Assembly: GCA_013433145.1 (NCBI GenBank)
Contig: CM024187.1
Span: forward strand, 8,273,326 to 8,337,325
Length of the DNA: 64,000 nucleotides
DNA from: Ascaris suum
Lineage: Eukaryota; Nematoda; Chromadorea; Rhabditida; Ascarididae
Direction: 5' to 3'
Shown here: positions 63,100 to 64,000 of the stretch, piece by piece
Position numbering within the stretch: the first letter of the stretch is position 1
How the letters are laid out: each line of letters begins with the position of its first letter
Position numbers and translations under genes: made by a program
Notes under the pieces: model-generated
Told to the model about the DNA's origin: nothing
The model's database searches: none
What the model saw: the letters and a program-made list of their open reading frames with translations, nothing else

Positions 63100-64000
63100 C
63101 TCGTTCAGCCTTTAAAGTTTTTCCGAATCCTATCTCTTATCAAATATGCTGTGCAGGAGTCTGAAAGTATCAAACCCATGTGTACTTTCAAGTGCACAGT
63201 ATTTATTTTTAGGTACTTTCGGCAGATGTAATTTCATCGACTCGATTCTTTCTGTCGACGCAGCTGGCAACCATTCGTCCATCTCTCTCGATGCTACGTT
63301 TGACGCATCCACGTAATTCCACGGCGGCATACAAGGGAGCCCCTCCACCTCAACGGTGACCGCCCCGATTTTATTCTTATATTTTGCGAGTACATTTTAC
63401 AAGCCATTTTGTCCATCGATTGTCTTCCATCCTTGCCACGTGAGCAATCTAGCTGTACTTCTGGCATAGCTAATTTCAACAACGTCCAACACTCCAAAAA
63501 GGGACTGCAGATCTTCATTAGAGATATGCTAAAGCTTGCTGATGCTCATGCGTCGTTCCACGGTATATTGAGTCGCCCCTAACTTCCACTCTTCTGCGAG
63601 CGTTGTCTCCCACATTTCGCATCCGTACAATAGTAACAGGAAGGATACTGATGTTGAACAGTACTGCTTTCACAAATGATGGCGTTCTCCTATCTGTGAA
63701 GATATTACGGAGCTTCATAAAGGCTCTTTTTTTTCCGCTCAATTCGACACCGAGATCATTGTTCATTTGCACCGCTTGTCTCAGATGGACAAAGTTATCT
63801 AAAATCTCGATGTTTTGGTTTTCGAGATTCATACTTAGGACAGTGCTCATTCTTCATCAACCGCTTTTGCTGCTATGAATTTTCAGGCCGATTTCTTTCG
63901 CGTTAGTGTTATGTTCATTTAAAATCAACCAACGTTTACGGATTTTCTGCAAAATCGCCTGCAATTAAGAGCATTTGAAGTACTTTGTCGTCCATACGAA
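63100..64000 (-). mobile_element. Decayed RTE-like LINE, 3' end of RT ORF
   Basis: On the minus strand from the right edge, EIGLKIHSSKSG, then IEILDNFVHLRQAVQMNNDL and ELSGKKRA, then VKAVLFNISILPVT, match the order of the region after the RT core in RTE elements (YLGR-type, MMNDLA-type and LFDTTVLPA-type motifs). Around 63294-63518, SGRSPLRWRGS resembles the terminal GRPPTRWSDFF motif, and VASREMDEWLPA resembles the final LARDRDKWRYYW. Frame changes and stops show it is dead. It continues past the window. It has the same orientation as the Miro gene and probably sits in one of its introns. Confidence 0.75.

Overview
This is eukaryotic nuclear DNA, most likely from a nematode. Five multi-exon genes can be recognised by translating and splicing by eye. 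Their introns end mostly in TTTCAG-like acceptors and begin with gtaagt, gtttgt or gtatgt donors. One gene is a PMT-2-type phosphoethanolamine methyltransferase in the split arrangement known from nematodes, which is the best single clue to the phylum. I cannot name the species.

Layout. 1-3572: no gene recognised; two copies of a dispersed repeat. 3573-16372 (+): API5-like gene with HEAT-type repeats and an RGG-rich tail. 19290-22877 (+): myotrophin-like ankyrin protein in four exons. About 27357-35444 (+): TRAPPC12-like TPR protein, N-terminus uncertain. 39504-47413 (+): pmt-2-like methyltransferase in ten exons. 47414-56827: no confident gene; a degenerate minisatellite, a decayed reverse-transcriptase fragment, a partial inverted copy of a Miro exon, and one unexplained 207-codon minus-strand frame. 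56828-62815 (-): C-terminal part of a Miro (mitochondrial Rho GTPase) gene whose 5' exons lie beyond the window. 63100-64000 (-): decayed 3' end of an RTE-like retrotransposon.

The five genes have unrelated jobs: mRNA-linked survival factor, actin-capping regulation, vesicle tethering, phosphocholine synthesis and mitochondrial transport. Spacings of several kilobases and separate starts do not suggest an operon.

The main anomaly is that every recognisable gene needs small frame corrections inside otherwise conserved exons. Most are explained by one missing base, several in homopolymers or short repeats. Splice sites are mostly intact and I noticed no nonsense substitution apart from frame breaks. 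An indel-prone assembly explains this better than decay of five unrelated conserved genes. A second anomaly is a nearly identical inverted duplication of one Miro exon plus flanking intron, about 5.2 kb away. I did not find a new defence, toxin or regulatory system. No tRNA, rRNA or CRISPR array was recognised.
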